A stretch of DNA of 39,151 nt. Source: Sphingobacteriales bacterium (lineage in GTDB: Bacteria > Bacteroidota > Bacteroidia > Chitinophagales > UBA2359). Both the position numbers and the translations under genes were made by a program. Position 1 is the first letter of the stretch, and every line of letters starts with the position of its first letter. Positions 16,929 through 25,484 of this stretch are shown here, piece after piece. Where the stretch lies: positions 1-39,151 of the forward strand of contig JADKCK010000059.1 in NCBI GenBank assembly GCA_016718845.1, read 5' to 3'. Below the pieces are notes generated by a model, which did no database searches, was not told the DNA's origin, and saw only the letters and a program-made list of their open reading frames with translations.

Positions 16929-17962
16929 ATGTTTAAGCAATTTTTTCAAGTATTAAGCGTATTAACGCTTACGGTAATCTTTTCTTTAGCTGTACAAGCA
17001 CAAAACAGTCCTAAACATAGCGGACATGGCGGTGGTCGTGGTCACGGTCACGGACACGGCGGTGGTCACGGACATGGACATGGCTGGGGACACAACGACA
17101 GCACCTTACTGGATACTTTGGCATGGACACACCCAGGACACGGTCACGGACATGGTTGGGGACACAACGACAGACGAGTAGATACCCCGGCATGGCGGTG
17201 GTCACGGATGGTTGGGGCACAACGATAGCACCGACGTAGATACGCTTGGCAATGGCGGTGGTCACGGACATGGTTGGGGACACAACGATAGCCCGACGTA
17301 GATACGCTGGTGGCGGTGGTCACGGTCACGGTTGGGGACACAACGACAGCACCGACGTAGATACGCTTGGCAATGGCGGTGGTCACGGACATGGTTGGGG
17401 ACACAACGATAGCACCGACGTAGATACGCTTGGCAATGGCGGTGGTCACGGACATGGTTGGGGACACAACGATAGCACTGATGTAGACACGCTTGGCAAT
17501 GGCGGTGGTCACGGTCACGGTTGGGGACACAACGACAGCACCGACGTAGACACCCTTGGCAATGGCGGTGGTCACGGACATGGTTGGGGACACAACGACA
17601 GCACTGATGTAGACACGCTTGGCAATGGCGGTGGTCACGGACATGGTGGTGGCGGTGGTCACGGCGGTGGTGGTCACGGCGGCGGACATGGCGGCGGTAA
17701 CGGCGGCGGCAAAACCGATGTTACAACTACAGTAAATGTTCAGTTAATGCCTAATCCTGCAATCAGTTACGTAACTGTAAATACGGGGGCTATCATTGCG
17801 CAATACCAATTGTTCGACCAATCGGGACGCATAGTACGCAGCAATGCCGTAGGTGCTCAAAACACCACCATACAACTTGATGGTTTAGCAAAAGGCATTT
17901 ACGTATTAAAAGTTACTACTACCGACAATCAAATAAGCACACAAAAATTAGTGGTACAATAA
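16929..17962 (+). CDS. His/Gly-rich tandem-repeat secreted protein with T9SS tail (reading frame broken by indels)
   Basis: The N-terminal part (16929-17228) has a signal peptide (about 1-24, ending VQAQ), then GHGHGHGGGHGHGHGWGHND. From 17246 a different frame carries five to six copies of a 21-residue unit with core GHGHGWGHNDSTDVDTLGN, then a GGGHGGGGHGGG stretch and a T9SS sorting tail (LMPNPAISYVTVN ... LAKGIYVLKVTTTDNQ, ending KLVVQ). Between 17160 and 17310 at least four small deletions relative to the repeat consensus destroy the frame, for example AGCCCGAC for AGCACCGAC. Joined, this is one gene of about 340 codons. The dense His pairs suggest binding of transition metals at the cell surface. 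The breaks may be assembly error in a repeat or genuine decay. It may be co-transcribed with the dioxygenase-like gene 57 bases upstream. Confidence 0.7.
17215..17640 (+). repeat. 63-bp coding tandem repeat (His/Gly-rich units)
   Basis: Units beginning GGCGGTGGTCACGG recur every 63 bp in the intact part (for example 17375 and 17438). Copies differ mainly at synonymous positions (GACGTAGAT versus GATGTAGAC). The first two copies are eroded by small deletions. Confidence 0.8.
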
Positions 17963-17998
17963 AGATTTGTTAAGTAAGTTATTTGGGATGAAACACGT

Positions 17999-18040
17999 AG
18001 GCGCAGCACTCTTTAGGGAGGCTGCGCCTTATGTTTTTTT
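17999..18040 (+). terminator. Terminator after the His/Gly-rich gene
   Basis: AGGCGCAGC pairs with GCTGCGCCT (9 bp), followed within 3 bases by a run of T. It lies 37 bases after the stop codon. Confidence 0.8.
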
Positions 18041-18107
18041 AGGGGAGAAGAAGTAGTAACGAAAATTTATTTTCACTAAAAAGGTATCACCTTATGCTAT
18101 AAAACTA

Positions 18108-18115
18108 TACATTTG
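18108..18115 (+). promoter_or_regulatory. Promoter -7 element for the MFS gene
   Basis: TACATTTG matches TAnnTTTG 26 bases before the ATG. No TTTG -33 is present at the normal distance. Confidence 0.45.
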
Positions 18116-18140
18116 CAAGCTAAATCAGCACACATCAATT

Positions 18141-19400
18141 ATGACCCCAAAAACTGCCCCAAACCGCACCAATCAAACCCTTATTATAGCCACTGTTATT
18201 GTAGCCGCATTAGGTTATTTTGTGGATATCTACGACCTAATATTGTTTAGCGTAGTGCGCGTAAAAAGTTTGGCAAGTTTGGGCATTACCGAGCCTGCTA
18301 TGGTCAAAGAGGTAGGTTTGTCGCTTATTAATTGGCAGATGTGGGGCATGTTGGTAGGTGGTTTTTTGTGGGGCATGTTGGGCGATATGCGCGGTAGGTT
18401 ATCTGTTTTGTTTGGCTCTATTTTACTTTATTCGTTGGCAAATATTGCCAATGGTATGGTGGGTAACTTAACAGGTATAGACCCCATTACAGAGTACAAG
18501 ATATTGCGTTTTATTGCAGGCATTGGTTTAGCAGGCGAGTTAGGTGCAGGCATAACCCTTGTAAGCGAGGTAATGGATAAAGAACTGCGCGGATACGGAA
18601 CCACCATTGTAGCCGCTGTTGGGCTTACCGGTGCCATTGTCGCCTTTATGGTCAATCATTATTTCGATTGGCGGACAGCTTATTTTGTAGGCGGTGGTTT
18701 GGGTTTGCTGTTGTTGGTTTTGCGGGTATCGGTCAGCGAGTCGGGTATGTTTAACAATGTGGTCGGGCAAAAAGTATCGCGTGGCAACCTACTTACGCTC
18801 TTTGCTAATCCACAACGAGCTTTGCGTTATCTAAGCTGTATATTTATAGGTATACCTACGTGGTTTGTGATAGGCATTTTAGCCACTTTCTCGCCCGAGT
18901 TTGCAAAAGCCTTTGGCATGACCATTACCGTAGATGCAGGGCAGGTAGTTATGTGGGCATATATAGGTTTGGTAGTGGGCGATATATCGAGTGGTATTAT
19001 TAGCCAAATGTTGCGCAGCCGCCGTAAGGTTATGTTTTTGTTCCAAATTTTATCTGCCTTAAGTATTGTATACTTCCTATCGTCGGGCAATATTAGCTTG
19101 GGCGAGTTTCATTTTAAAGCCTTTTTATTAGGATTTGGTGTGGGCTATTGGGCAATGTTTGTCACCATAGCCTCCGAGCAATTTGGTACCAATGTCCGAG
19201 CCTTAGTTACCACCACTGTACCCAACTTTGTACGCGGTTCGTTGCCGCTCATTTCACTTAGCTTTCGTCACTTCGAGCAAACATCGGGTACCGTAACATC
19301 AGGATTGATTGTTGGCGGAACGTGTATCGGCATCTCTATCATATTTCTCTACTTTTTACCCGAAACCTTTGGTAAAAACTTAGATTATGTGGAAGAATGA
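18141..19400 (+). CDS. MFS transporter (metabolite/sugar:H+ symporter type)
   Basis: A 419-residue inner-membrane carrier with about 12 hydrophobic segments. The cytoplasmic loop 2-3 signature is GDMRGRLSVLFGS (81-93), and TM1 carries two acidic residues (ALGYFVDIYDLILFS; Asp30 and Asp32). The RFIAGIGLAGELGAGITLVSE stretch after TM3-4 and the central RGYGTTIVA loop are typical of the metabolite:H+ symporter/sugar-porter branch. The substrate cannot be assigned. The gene stands alone between a terminator and a long repeat-filled gap; the dioxygenase-like gene 1.3 kb upstream is too weak a link to suggest an aromatic acid substrate. Confidence 0.88.
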   Translation: MTPKTAPNRTNQTLIIATVIVAALGYFVDIYDLILFSVVRVKSLASLGITEPAMVKEVGLSLINWQMWGMLVGGFLWGMLGDMRGRLSVLFGSILLYSLANIANGMVGNLTGIDPITEYKILRFIAGIGLAGELGAGITLVSEVMDKELRGYGTTIVAAVGLTGAIVAFMVNHYFDWRTAYFVGGGLGLLLLVLRVSVSESGMFNNVVGQKVSRGNLLTLFANPQRALRYLSCIFIGIPTWFVIGILATFSPEFAKAFGMTITVDAGQVVMWAYIGLVVGDISSGIISQMLRSRRKVMFLFQILSALSIVYFLSSGNISLGEFHFKAFLLGFGVGYWAMFVTIASEQFGTNVRALVTTTVPNFVRGSLPLISLSFRHFEQTSGTVTSGLIVGGTCIGISIIFLYFLPETFGKNLDYVEE

Positions 19401-19411
19401 TTTTTTTAATT

Positions 19412-19457
19412 GTAAGTTGTAAAGGATAAGTTGTAAATTGTAAATTGTAAATTTGTT
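19412..19457 (+). repeat. TTGTAAA heptamer repeats
   Basis: TTGTAAG, TTGTAAA, then TTGTAAA three times in a row lie just after the MFS stop. The same heptamer pair occurs at 11601-11614. Confidence 0.6.
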
Positions 19458-19467
19458 AATGGTTAAT

Positions 19468-19642
19468 TTTACAACATCACCACATCACCACATCCCCACA
19501 TCACAACATCGCCACATCCCCACATCACAACATCGCCACATCACAATATCCCCACATCACAATAACATCACAATATCCCCACATCACAATATCGCCACAT
19601 CACAATATCGCCACATCACAATATCCCCACATCTCCACATCA
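19468..19642 (+). repeat. CCACATCACAATATCG minisatellite
   Basis: About 175 bp of imperfect 8- and 16-bp units (CCACATCA, CAACATCG, CAATATCC and similar). It lies between the MFS gene and the exbB promoter. A plus-strand ORF over it (His/Ile/Ser/Pro repeats) is a composition artefact. Confidence 0.8.
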
Positions 19643-19676
19643 TTTTGTTCCGATAAACGCCAAAATTTCTATTTTT

Positions 19677-19703
19677 TTTGTTCGATATTAGGTTGTAAAT
19701 TTG
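19677..19703 (+). promoter_or_regulatory. Probable promoter of the exbB-exbD-tonB locus
   Basis: TTTG (19677-19680) and TAAATTTG (19696-19703) are present, but the spacer is 15 bases, short of the usual 17-23. It would give a leader of about 265 bases, AT-rich, with nothing I recognise apart from long A and T runs. Confidence 0.4.
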
Positions 19704-19976
19704 CACCTAAAATAGCAAACTTTTGAATTTTATTAGCACAAAAAGACTTTACTATGACATCTATGCAAGTATTTTGTACAAACAATAACTAAACGATGTA
19801 TTAAGATGACAATTTTACACAAAAAAACGTTTTTTTTTAACCAACATTAACACCGTTCCAAAAAAAGTTTCTACTTTTAGGGCTTGAAATAGAACAGTAA
19901 AGAAAAATCAACGATAAAAATAACAATAACAAACAATAATTTTTCAAACACACCAAAAAAGTTCAAAGCAATTACT

Positions 19977-20795
19977 ATGAGCACAGCAACAAAAGGTTCT
20001 GTCGAAAAGGCAGGGAAAGGAAGTTCTATGTTTGCAACGATTGTCATTCCGGTGGCTTTCCTTATTTGCATTCTAATTTACATGTTTGTGTTGGGTAGTC
20101 CAGCTAATTTCGCAGGCGGAGACTCGAACAACCATCCATTACCCGGTAACTATTTGGGTATCGTTTACAAAGGGGGCATTATGGTTCCCGTGTTGATGAG
20201 TTTGATGCTCATCGTTATCATTTTCTGTTTCGAGCGTTTATTTACCCTAACCAAAGCAGCAGGCTCTGGCTCTGTCGAAAATTTCGTGCGTAAAGTACAA
20301 GCAAGCCTTTCAAGCAACGATATTGGTACTGCACTAAATGCTTGCGACCAACAAAAAGGCTCGGTAGCTAATGTTATTCGTGCGGGTTTGTTAAAATACC
20401 GCGAAGTACAAAGTGATACCATTATGGATAAAGACCAAAAAGTATCGGCTATCCAAAAAGAAGTAGAAGAAGCTACCTCGCTTGAGTTACCCATGCTCGA
20501 AAAAAACTTGGTTATCTTGGCAACCATTTCTTCGGTAGCTACGTTAATGGGTTTGTTAGGTACAGTAATTGGTATGATTAAAGCCTTTGCAGCTCTTGCA
20601 ACAGCAGGTTCGCCCGACGCAGTAGCGCTCGCAAACGGTATCTCCGAAGCACTTATCAACACCGCACTAGGTATCGGTACATCGGCAATAGCCATTATCA
20701 TGTACAACTACTTTACCACAAAAATCGATGGACTAACATACAGCATCGACGAAATTGGTTTTAGCCTAGCACAAACTTTTGCTTCTAAAAACTAA
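19977..20795 (+). CDS. exbB: ExbB/TolQ-family proton channel
   Basis: Inner-membrane subunit that with ExbD forms the proton channel driving TonB. The 272-residue protein has an extra N-terminal hydrophobic segment (about 23-42), a second near 68-90 (PVLMSLMLIVIIFCFERLF), a cytoplasmic region (about 95-175) and the conserved MotA/TolQ/ExbB pair of helices (LATISSVATLMGLLGTVIGMIKAF and ALINTALGIGTSAIAIIMYNYF). The GLLGTVIGM and TALG motifs are intact. It heads a run of seven genes on one strand. Confidence 0.93.
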   Translation: MSTATKGSVEKAGKGSSMFATIVIPVAFLICILIYMFVLGSPANFAGGDSNNHPLPGNYLGIVYKGGIMVPVLMSLMLIVIIFCFERLFTLTKAAGSGSVENFVRKVQASLSSNDIGTALNACDQQKGSVANVIRAGLLKYREVQSDTIMDKDQKVSAIQKEVEEATSLELPMLEKNLVILATISSVATLMGLLGTVIGMIKAFAALATAGSPDAVALANGISEALINTALGIGTSAIAIIMYNYFTTKIDGLTYSIDEIGFSLAQTFASKN

Positions 20796-20834
20796 TAACA
20801 CCCTTCTTCATCACCTTTAATAGTATCCCGTACT

Positions 20835-21428
20835 ATGCCAAAAGTCAAAATCCCTCGAAAAAGTACCACAATAGACATGACCGCCATGTGCGATGTAGCA
20901 TTTCTGTTGCTCACCTTTTTCATGCTTACCACCAAGTTTAAACCCGACGAGGCAATCAAGGTCGAGATACCAGCATCAGTAGCCGAAACAAAGCTACCTG
21001 ACAAGGACATTCTCATGCTACAGGTTGACAAAGAAGGACGGGTGTTTTATGGTATCGATAACCAAGGCGTGCGCCAAACGTTGTTCAACAAAATCAAAGA
21101 ACGTCACCCCGAAATAGCATTCCAACCTCAAAACGAACGAGCTTTTATGCTCATGGATGCCTTCGGTGTGCCACTCGAAGAACTACCTAACTTGTTGAAC
21201 GACCCCAAAAATTACCCACAAAAAGGGCTATCCCTCGATACTACTAAAAACGAACTTGGCGAATTGCTCCTATTCGGTCGACAATCGAACCCTGCCGTGC
21301 GTATAGCTATTAAAGCCGACGGTAATGCCGATTACGACAAGGTTAAAGAAGTTATGAACATATTGCAAAAACGCAATATCAACAAATTTAACCTAATTAC
21401 CTCAACGCGCCAAAAACCCAAACCATAA
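20835..21428 (+). CDS. exbD: ExbD/TolR-family protein 1
   Basis: Stator partner of ExbB. It has a short basic N-terminus and one membrane helix with the proton-carrying aspartate (TTIDMTAMCDVAFLLLTFFML; Asp20), then a periplasmic domain. At 197 residues it is longer than typical ExbD (about 140), with a middle insertion (around 80-150) containing FMLMDAFGVPLEELPNLLND, a form common in Bacteroidota. It starts 40 bases after exbB. Confidence 0.9.
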   Translation: MPKVKIPRKSTTIDMTAMCDVAFLLLTFFMLTTKFKPDEAIKVEIPASVAETKLPDKDILMLQVDKEGRVFYGIDNQGVRQTLFNKIKERHPEIAFQPQNERAFMLMDAFGVPLEELPNLLNDPKNYPQKGLSLDTTKNELGELLLFGRQSNPAVRIAIKADGNADYDKVKEVMNILQKRNINKFNLITSTRQKPKP

Positions 21429-21553
21429 TACCTAATATGCAGACCTAGCCTAGGACTGCTCGAAAGGTAAATACCAAATAGGCTTTTTACTTCATATCCA
21501 AAGGAGATACAAAAAGCCTTCTTAATTCATCAACACACAAAAAAATAACTGAC

Positions 21554-22111
21554 ATGGCAGAAATGAACGTCCCCGAAAGTGGCGGGAAGAAAAAACATGC
21601 CAAGAAAAGGTCTAAAAAAATGTCTACCCGCGTAGACCTTACCGCAATGGTAGACCTCGGATTCTTGCTCATCACCTTCTTCATGCTTACAACCACTTTC
21701 AATAAACCGCAAGCCATGGAGGTAAATATGCCCGAAAAAGACGATGTTAAGGACGAAGATAGAACAAAAATCAAAGAATCAGAAGCCCTTAGTATCGTAC
21801 TCGTCGAAAACGATGTAGTGTATTTTTATGTCGGATTGGAAAATCCAATGGTCGACTCTACTAACTTCTCAAAAGAGGGTATCCGTAAAATTATCCTCGG
21901 ACGACAACAAGAAGTAGAAAAAGCCTCTGGCAATAAAGACAACCTCACCGTTTTGATTAAGGCAAAAAATAAGGCGAAATACAAAAATATGGTCGATATA
22001 CTCGACGAAATGGCTATCACAGGCGTTAAACGCTATGCTATCCTCGATTTTGTAAAAGCCGACTCCATGATCATCTACAATACCGTAGGCAAAGCCGCTG
22101 GACAAAAATAA
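21554..22111 (+). CDS. exbD: ExbD/TolR-family protein 2
   Basis: A 185-residue paralogue with a Lys-rich N-terminus, then STRVDLTAMVDLGFLLITFF with Asp34 as the proton-relay residue, followed by a periplasmic domain ending in ILDEMAITGVKRYAILDF. It is clearly the closest relative of the next gene (shared SVDLGFLLITFFMLT-type helix, MPEKD, DEMAIT and KRYA blocks), so the pair arose by tandem duplication. The 125-base gap before it holds a 9-bp inverted repeat AGGCTTTTT/AAAAAGCCT (21480-21519). Confidence 0.9.
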   Translation: MAEMNVPESGGKKKHAKKRSKKMSTRVDLTAMVDLGFLLITFFMLTTTFNKPQAMEVNMPEKDDVKDEDRTKIKESEALSIVLVENDVVYFYVGLENPMVDSTNFSKEGIRKIILGRQQEVEKASGNKDNLTVLIKAKNKAKYKNMVDILDEMAITGVKRYAILDFVKADSMIIYNTVGKAAGQK

Positions 22112-22182
22112 TTTATCCGCATTAGGCAACCTTTTTTGCTTTCTTTTCGTTATGCCATATAAACCAAAATTAACACACACGT

Positions 22183-22722
22183 ATGGCAGAAATGAACAAC
22201 CCCGCACCCAGTAGCTCAAAGCAAGGACACAGCAAACAAAAACCGCGTAGCAGCAAACGCTCAACCCGCGTAGACCTAACAGCAATGGTCGACCTTGGGT
22301 TTTTGCTCATCACCTTTTTTATGCTCACCGCCTCGCTCAACAAGCCGCAAAGCATGGAACTAAACATGCCCGAAAAAGACTCAGAAACAGTAAACACAAT
22401 ATCTGTTGATAATGCTATAAGCATTGTACTTGCCCAAAACAATGAAGTGTATTATTACATAGGCATTGATAATCCGCAAGTAGAAAAAACCAATATGGCA
22501 GGCATCAGAGAGGTAATACTTAAGCGCCAGCAAGATGTGCAACAACGCACAGGCAAAGCTGACCTACTGACCGTCTTGATTAAGGCACAAAGCAAAGCAA
22601 AATACCAAAACCTAGTCGAAATGCTCGACGAAATGGCAATTACCAACACCAAACGGTACGCCTTAGTCGATTATAATACCACCGACTCGTTGCTTATCAC
22701 ACAAAAAATTGCTGCAAAATAA
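22183..22722 (+). CDS. exbD: ExbD/TolR-family protein 3
   Basis: A 179-residue tandem paralogue of the preceding gene. It shares the STRVDLTAMVDLGFLLITFF helix (Asp37), MPEKD, the LTVLIKAQSKAKYQNLVEML block and DEMAIT-NTKRYALVDY. It diverges in the Ser/Lys-rich first 25 residues and in the central loop. With exbD-2 it may form a heteromeric stator with the upstream ExbB. Confidence 0.9.
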   Translation: MAEMNNPAPSSSKQGHSKQKPRSSKRSTRVDLTAMVDLGFLLITFFMLTASLNKPQSMELNMPEKDSETVNTISVDNAISIVLAQNNEVYYYIGIDNPQVEKTNMAGIREVILKRQQDVQQRTGKADLLTVLIKAQSKAKYQNLVEMLDEMAITNTKRYALVDYNTTDSLLITQKIAAK

Positions 22723-22846
22723 TTTTGCAACAAAGGCAACCTTTCTTGAACAACTTTCGTTAAAGAAAATGTTGCACACCTAATTTTATCACCAAGCAAG
22801 GGAACTCACCATAATCGTGTTTAGCCCTCCGTAAAGTCCTGTTACA

Positions 22847-23708
22847 ATGGAAGCGAAAGAATTTCAAACAGCAGATTTTAACGACATTATTTTCGAAGGT
22901 CGAAATAAGTCGTATGGGGCTTACTTACTGCGCAACTTATACCCCCAAAACCTATCAAAGGCAGCCGTTATAGGCGGGGTACTTTTTGTGCTGTTAGTAT
23001 GTATTCCTTTGATTGCATCAATACTTAGCGAACTTATACCCAAAGAAAAAATGGTAGAAGTAAACGTTGAACTGATGCAACCACCCCCAATTGACGAAAC
23101 CAAACCACCGCCTCCACCACCGCCTCCACCCGTTGAGCCACCACCACCTGTTAAACCAACAGTGAAGTTTGTGCCGCCCAAAATTGTGAAAGACGAGATG
23201 GTGAAAGACGAACCACCCCCACCAACCATTGAAGAGCTTAAAGAAGCCGACCCCGATAAAAAAACACAGGAAGGCAATAAAAGTGGGGTAGATATGTCGC
23301 AGGTAGAAGATGATGGCAAAGGTAAAGAACCACCGCCACCACCACCCGCCGCCAAAGAAGAACCACCACCACCCAAAGAAGACGACAACATCTATAACAT
23401 AGCCGTTATTGAACAACAACCTACCTTCCCCGATGGCGAAGCTGCTTTGTTCAAATATCTAAGCGAAAACATTAAATACCCCGCCATGGCTCGCGAAAAT
23501 GGTATCGAAGGTACCGTATACATCGAGTTTGTGATTGGTAAAGATGGAAGTGTTACAGGTGGTAACGTAAAACGTGGTATTGGTGGCGGCTGTAACGAAG
23601 AAGCCCTACGAGTAGTAAAACGCTATGCCTAACTGGAAACCCGGCAAACAACAAGGTAATCCTGTTAAAGTAAAATATACCCTACCCGTTAAGTTCAAAT
23701 TACAGTAA
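22847..23708 (+). CDS. tonB: TonB energy transducer 1 (frame interrupted by one extra A near 23618)
   Basis: N-terminus of Bacteroidota TonB type (FNDIIFEGRNKSYGAYLLR), one transmembrane segment (about 38-60), a Pro/Glu/Lys-rich periplasmic spacer with long proline runs (about 79-105 and 165-185), then the TonB C-terminal domain with FPDGEAALFKYLSENIKYPAMA and GTVYIEFVIGKDGSV. As written the frame ends at 23632 after RVVKRYA. The expected ending NAMPNWKPGKQQGNPVKVKY ... KFKLQ lies intact in the next frame to TAA at 23708. The run GTAGTAAAAC here is GTAGTAAAC in the next gene, so one extra A is the simplest cause. Restored length is 286 residues. The protein links ExbB/ExbD to outer-membrane TonB-dependent receptors. 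Confidence 0.88.
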
Positions 23709-23719
23709 CAACACACCAC

Positions 23720-23758
23720 AAAAAACGGTTCTATTTACAATAAATAGAACCGTTTTTT
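23720..23758 (+). terminator. 18-bp hairpin terminator
   Basis: The left arm AAAAAACGGTTCTATTTA pairs perfectly with its complement across the loop CAA and ends in six T. It lies 12 bases after the restored tonB-1 stop and supports that stop as the true end. Confidence 0.9.
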
Positions 23759-23852
23759 CATTCCTTAACCTAAGCCTAACAACAATATACGTATCAAAAC
23801 CAACAAAAAAGATACCCCAACCATTTAATAACTTAAACAAAAAATACACTTT

Positions 23853-24317
23853 ATGCACACAAAAACTTATTACGGAGCTATGCTTATGCTAATTGGCATA
23901 CTAATAACCTTTACCGCTAATAGTGCCAATGCCCAAACAAAGCAAAAAAACGAACCCAAAATCAAAGATAAAGCATCATTGATAAAAGCAGACAACAAAG
24001 TATACAACGTAGCAGAAGTTGAACAAAAACCCAGCTTTATAGGTGGTGATGCCGCTTTGTTTAAATACCTTGCCGATAGCATTAAATACCCCGCCATGGC
24101 TCGTGAGAACGGCATAGAAGGAACCGTTTATGTAGAATTTATAATAGCCAAAGATGGCAGCGTTACAGAAGCTAACGTAAAACGTGGTATTGGTGGCGGC
24201 TGTAACGAAGAAGCCCTACGCATAGTAAACGCTATGCCTAAATGGATACCCGCTAAACAAAAAAACAAACCCGTTAAGGTAAAATATACCCTACCCGTTA
24301 AGTTTAAACTACAATAA
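23853..24317 (+). CDS. Stand-alone TonB C-terminal domain protein
   Basis: A 154-residue protein with a signal peptide (1-27, ending NANAQ), a short Lys-rich linker and a complete TonB C-terminal domain (about 58-154, including GGDAALFKYLADSIKYPAMA, GTVYVEFIIAKDGSV, GIGGGCNEEALRIVNAMP and VKVKYTLPVKFKLQ). It has no transmembrane anchor and no proline-rich spacer. It would be free in the periplasm, so it cannot transduce energy like TonB itself; it could compete for receptor TonB boxes or play a regulatory role (inference). Its DNA is nearly identical to tonB-1 in several stretches, so it is a recent partial copy. Own terminator downstream. Confidence 0.85.
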   Translation: MHTKTYYGAMLMLIGILITFTANSANAQTKQKNEPKIKDKASLIKADNKVYNVAEVEQKPSFIGGDAALFKYLADSIKYPAMARENGIEGTVYVEFIIAKDGSVTEANVKRGIGGGCNEEALRIVNAMPKWIPAKQKNKPVKVKYTLPVKFKLQ

Positions 24318-24360
24318 ACACCTTGCACTACCTACGGCAACAAAAAAATACCTACCCAAT

Positions 24361-24389
24361 ATCCCTCTACACCACCCGTGTAGAGGGAT
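24361..24389 (+). terminator. Hairpin terminator
   Basis: ATCCCTCTACAC pairs perfectly with GTGTAGAGGGAT around a 5-base loop and is followed by ATTTATTTTTG. It lies 44 bases after the stop of the TonB C-terminal domain gene. Confidence 0.85.
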
Positions 24390-24542
24390 ATTTATTTTTG
24401 TAAAAAAAACAACAAAAAAGCAATCCACAAAGCAACCTTTTTAATGCAAGCTACGTTTAGCGGTGTATAATCAATAACTAACCATTAACAGCTAATTACT
24501 AATTGGCTATTAACTATTCATCACCGTTAAAATGTAATTATC

Positions 24543-25409
24543 ATGAACACACAAGAATTTAAAACCGCTACTTTCAACGACATTATTTTTGAGCACCGCA
24601 ACAAACAATATGGTGCTTACGCCATTCGTAATCAGTACGAAACAGCTATGCGTAAAGCTACCATTTCGGCAGTTGCTTTGTTCTTATTGCTTATTTGCGT
24701 GCCTTTGTTGGCAGCTAAGTTTAGCACTAAAGAAGAAGAACTATTGACTAAGACCGTTTATAATCCCAAAATATTCGATTTTCCTCCCCCAACACCCCCT
24801 AAAGCTCTCCCTAAACCCCCTGCTCCGCTACCTCCACAAGCACCTAAACAAACTACCTTTAAGTATGTAGTACCTGTTATTGTAAAAGATAATACACCTA
24901 TCGAAAAAGAAGATTTATTAACCGTGCCACCCGATAATGCCATTGCTGCTATAAAAACACAAACAGGTACCCAAACAGGAGCCATAAGCGGAACAGAAAA
25001 CCCAAACGGTGACAACACAACTATAACAGATGAACTGCCCCTTGTTGTAGTGGAAAAACCAAAAACTACCGCAGCCCCAGTAGATACCACTACTTATACA
25101 GTAGTTATGATAGAACAACAACCTACCTTCCCCGATGGCGAAGCCGCTTTGTTCAAATACCTACACGATAACATTAAATATCCCGCCATGGCTCGCGAGA
25201 GTAACATAGATGGAACCGTTTATGTACAGTTTACCATTGCTAAAGATGGCAGTATTACAGGTACTAAAGTATTACGCGGTATTGGTGGCGGCTGTAACGA
25301 AGAAGCTATGCGAGTAATAAACGCTATGCCCAACTGGAAACCAGGTAAACAACAAGGTAATGCCGTTAAGGTAAAATATACATTACCCATTAAGTTCAAA
25401 CTACAATAA
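24543..25409 (+). CDS. tonB: TonB energy transducer 2
   Basis: An intact 288-residue TonB. It has the same N-terminal block as tonB-1 (FNDIIFEHRNKQYGAYAIR), one membrane segment (about 40-58), a shorter Pro-rich spacer (FPPPTPPKALPKPPAPLPP, about 75-93), a Thr/Asn-rich linker, and a C-terminal domain (about 190-288) almost identical to those of the two preceding genes (FPDGEAALFKYLHDNIKYPAMA, GIGGGCNEEAMRVINAMPNW, VKVKYTLPIKFKLQ). It is probably transcribed separately, since a terminator and a 150-base gap precede it. Confidence 0.93.
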   Translation: MNTQEFKTATFNDIIFEHRNKQYGAYAIRNQYETAMRKATISAVALFLLLICVPLLAAKFSTKEEELLTKTVYNPKIFDFPPPTPPKALPKPPAPLPPQAPKQTTFKYVVPVIVKDNTPIEKEDLLTVPPDNAIAAIKTQTGTQTGAISGTENPNGDNTTITDELPLVVVEKPKTTAAPVDTTTYTVVMIEQQPTFPDGEAALFKYLHDNIKYPAMARESNIDGTVYVQFTIAKDGSITGTKVLRGIGGGCNEEAMRVINAMPNWKPGKQQGNAVKVKYTLPIKFKLQ

Positions 25410-25426
25410 ATACCCCCTACTACCCA

Positions 25427-25465
25427 AAAAAAACGCCCTACTTTATTAAAGTAGGGCGTTTTTTT
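25427..25465. terminator. Bidirectional 18-bp hairpin terminator
   Basis: AAAAAAACGCCCTACTTT pairs perfectly with AAAGTAGGGCGTTTTTTT across ATT. It lies between tonB-2 and the convergent 25485-26203 gene. Confidence 0.9.
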
Positions 25466-25484
25466 AGGCGGTTATTACACCAAT

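Noticed and set aside
17011..17689. Long minus-strand ORFs rich in Val/Thr/Ala opposite the His/Gly repeat
   Set aside because: Shadows of the plus-strand coding repeat; the plus frame has a signal peptide and T9SS tail.
21480..21519. Terminator between exbD-1 and exbD-2
   Set aside because: The 9-bp AGGCTTTTT/AAAAAGCCT inverted repeat has a 22-base loop and no T run after it, so it is a weak hairpin within the operon.
23611..23632. Programmed frameshift in tonB-1
   Set aside because: The extra A is absent from the two neighbouring copies, there is no stimulatory structure evident, and similar one-base homopolymer errors occur in unrelated genes of the window.
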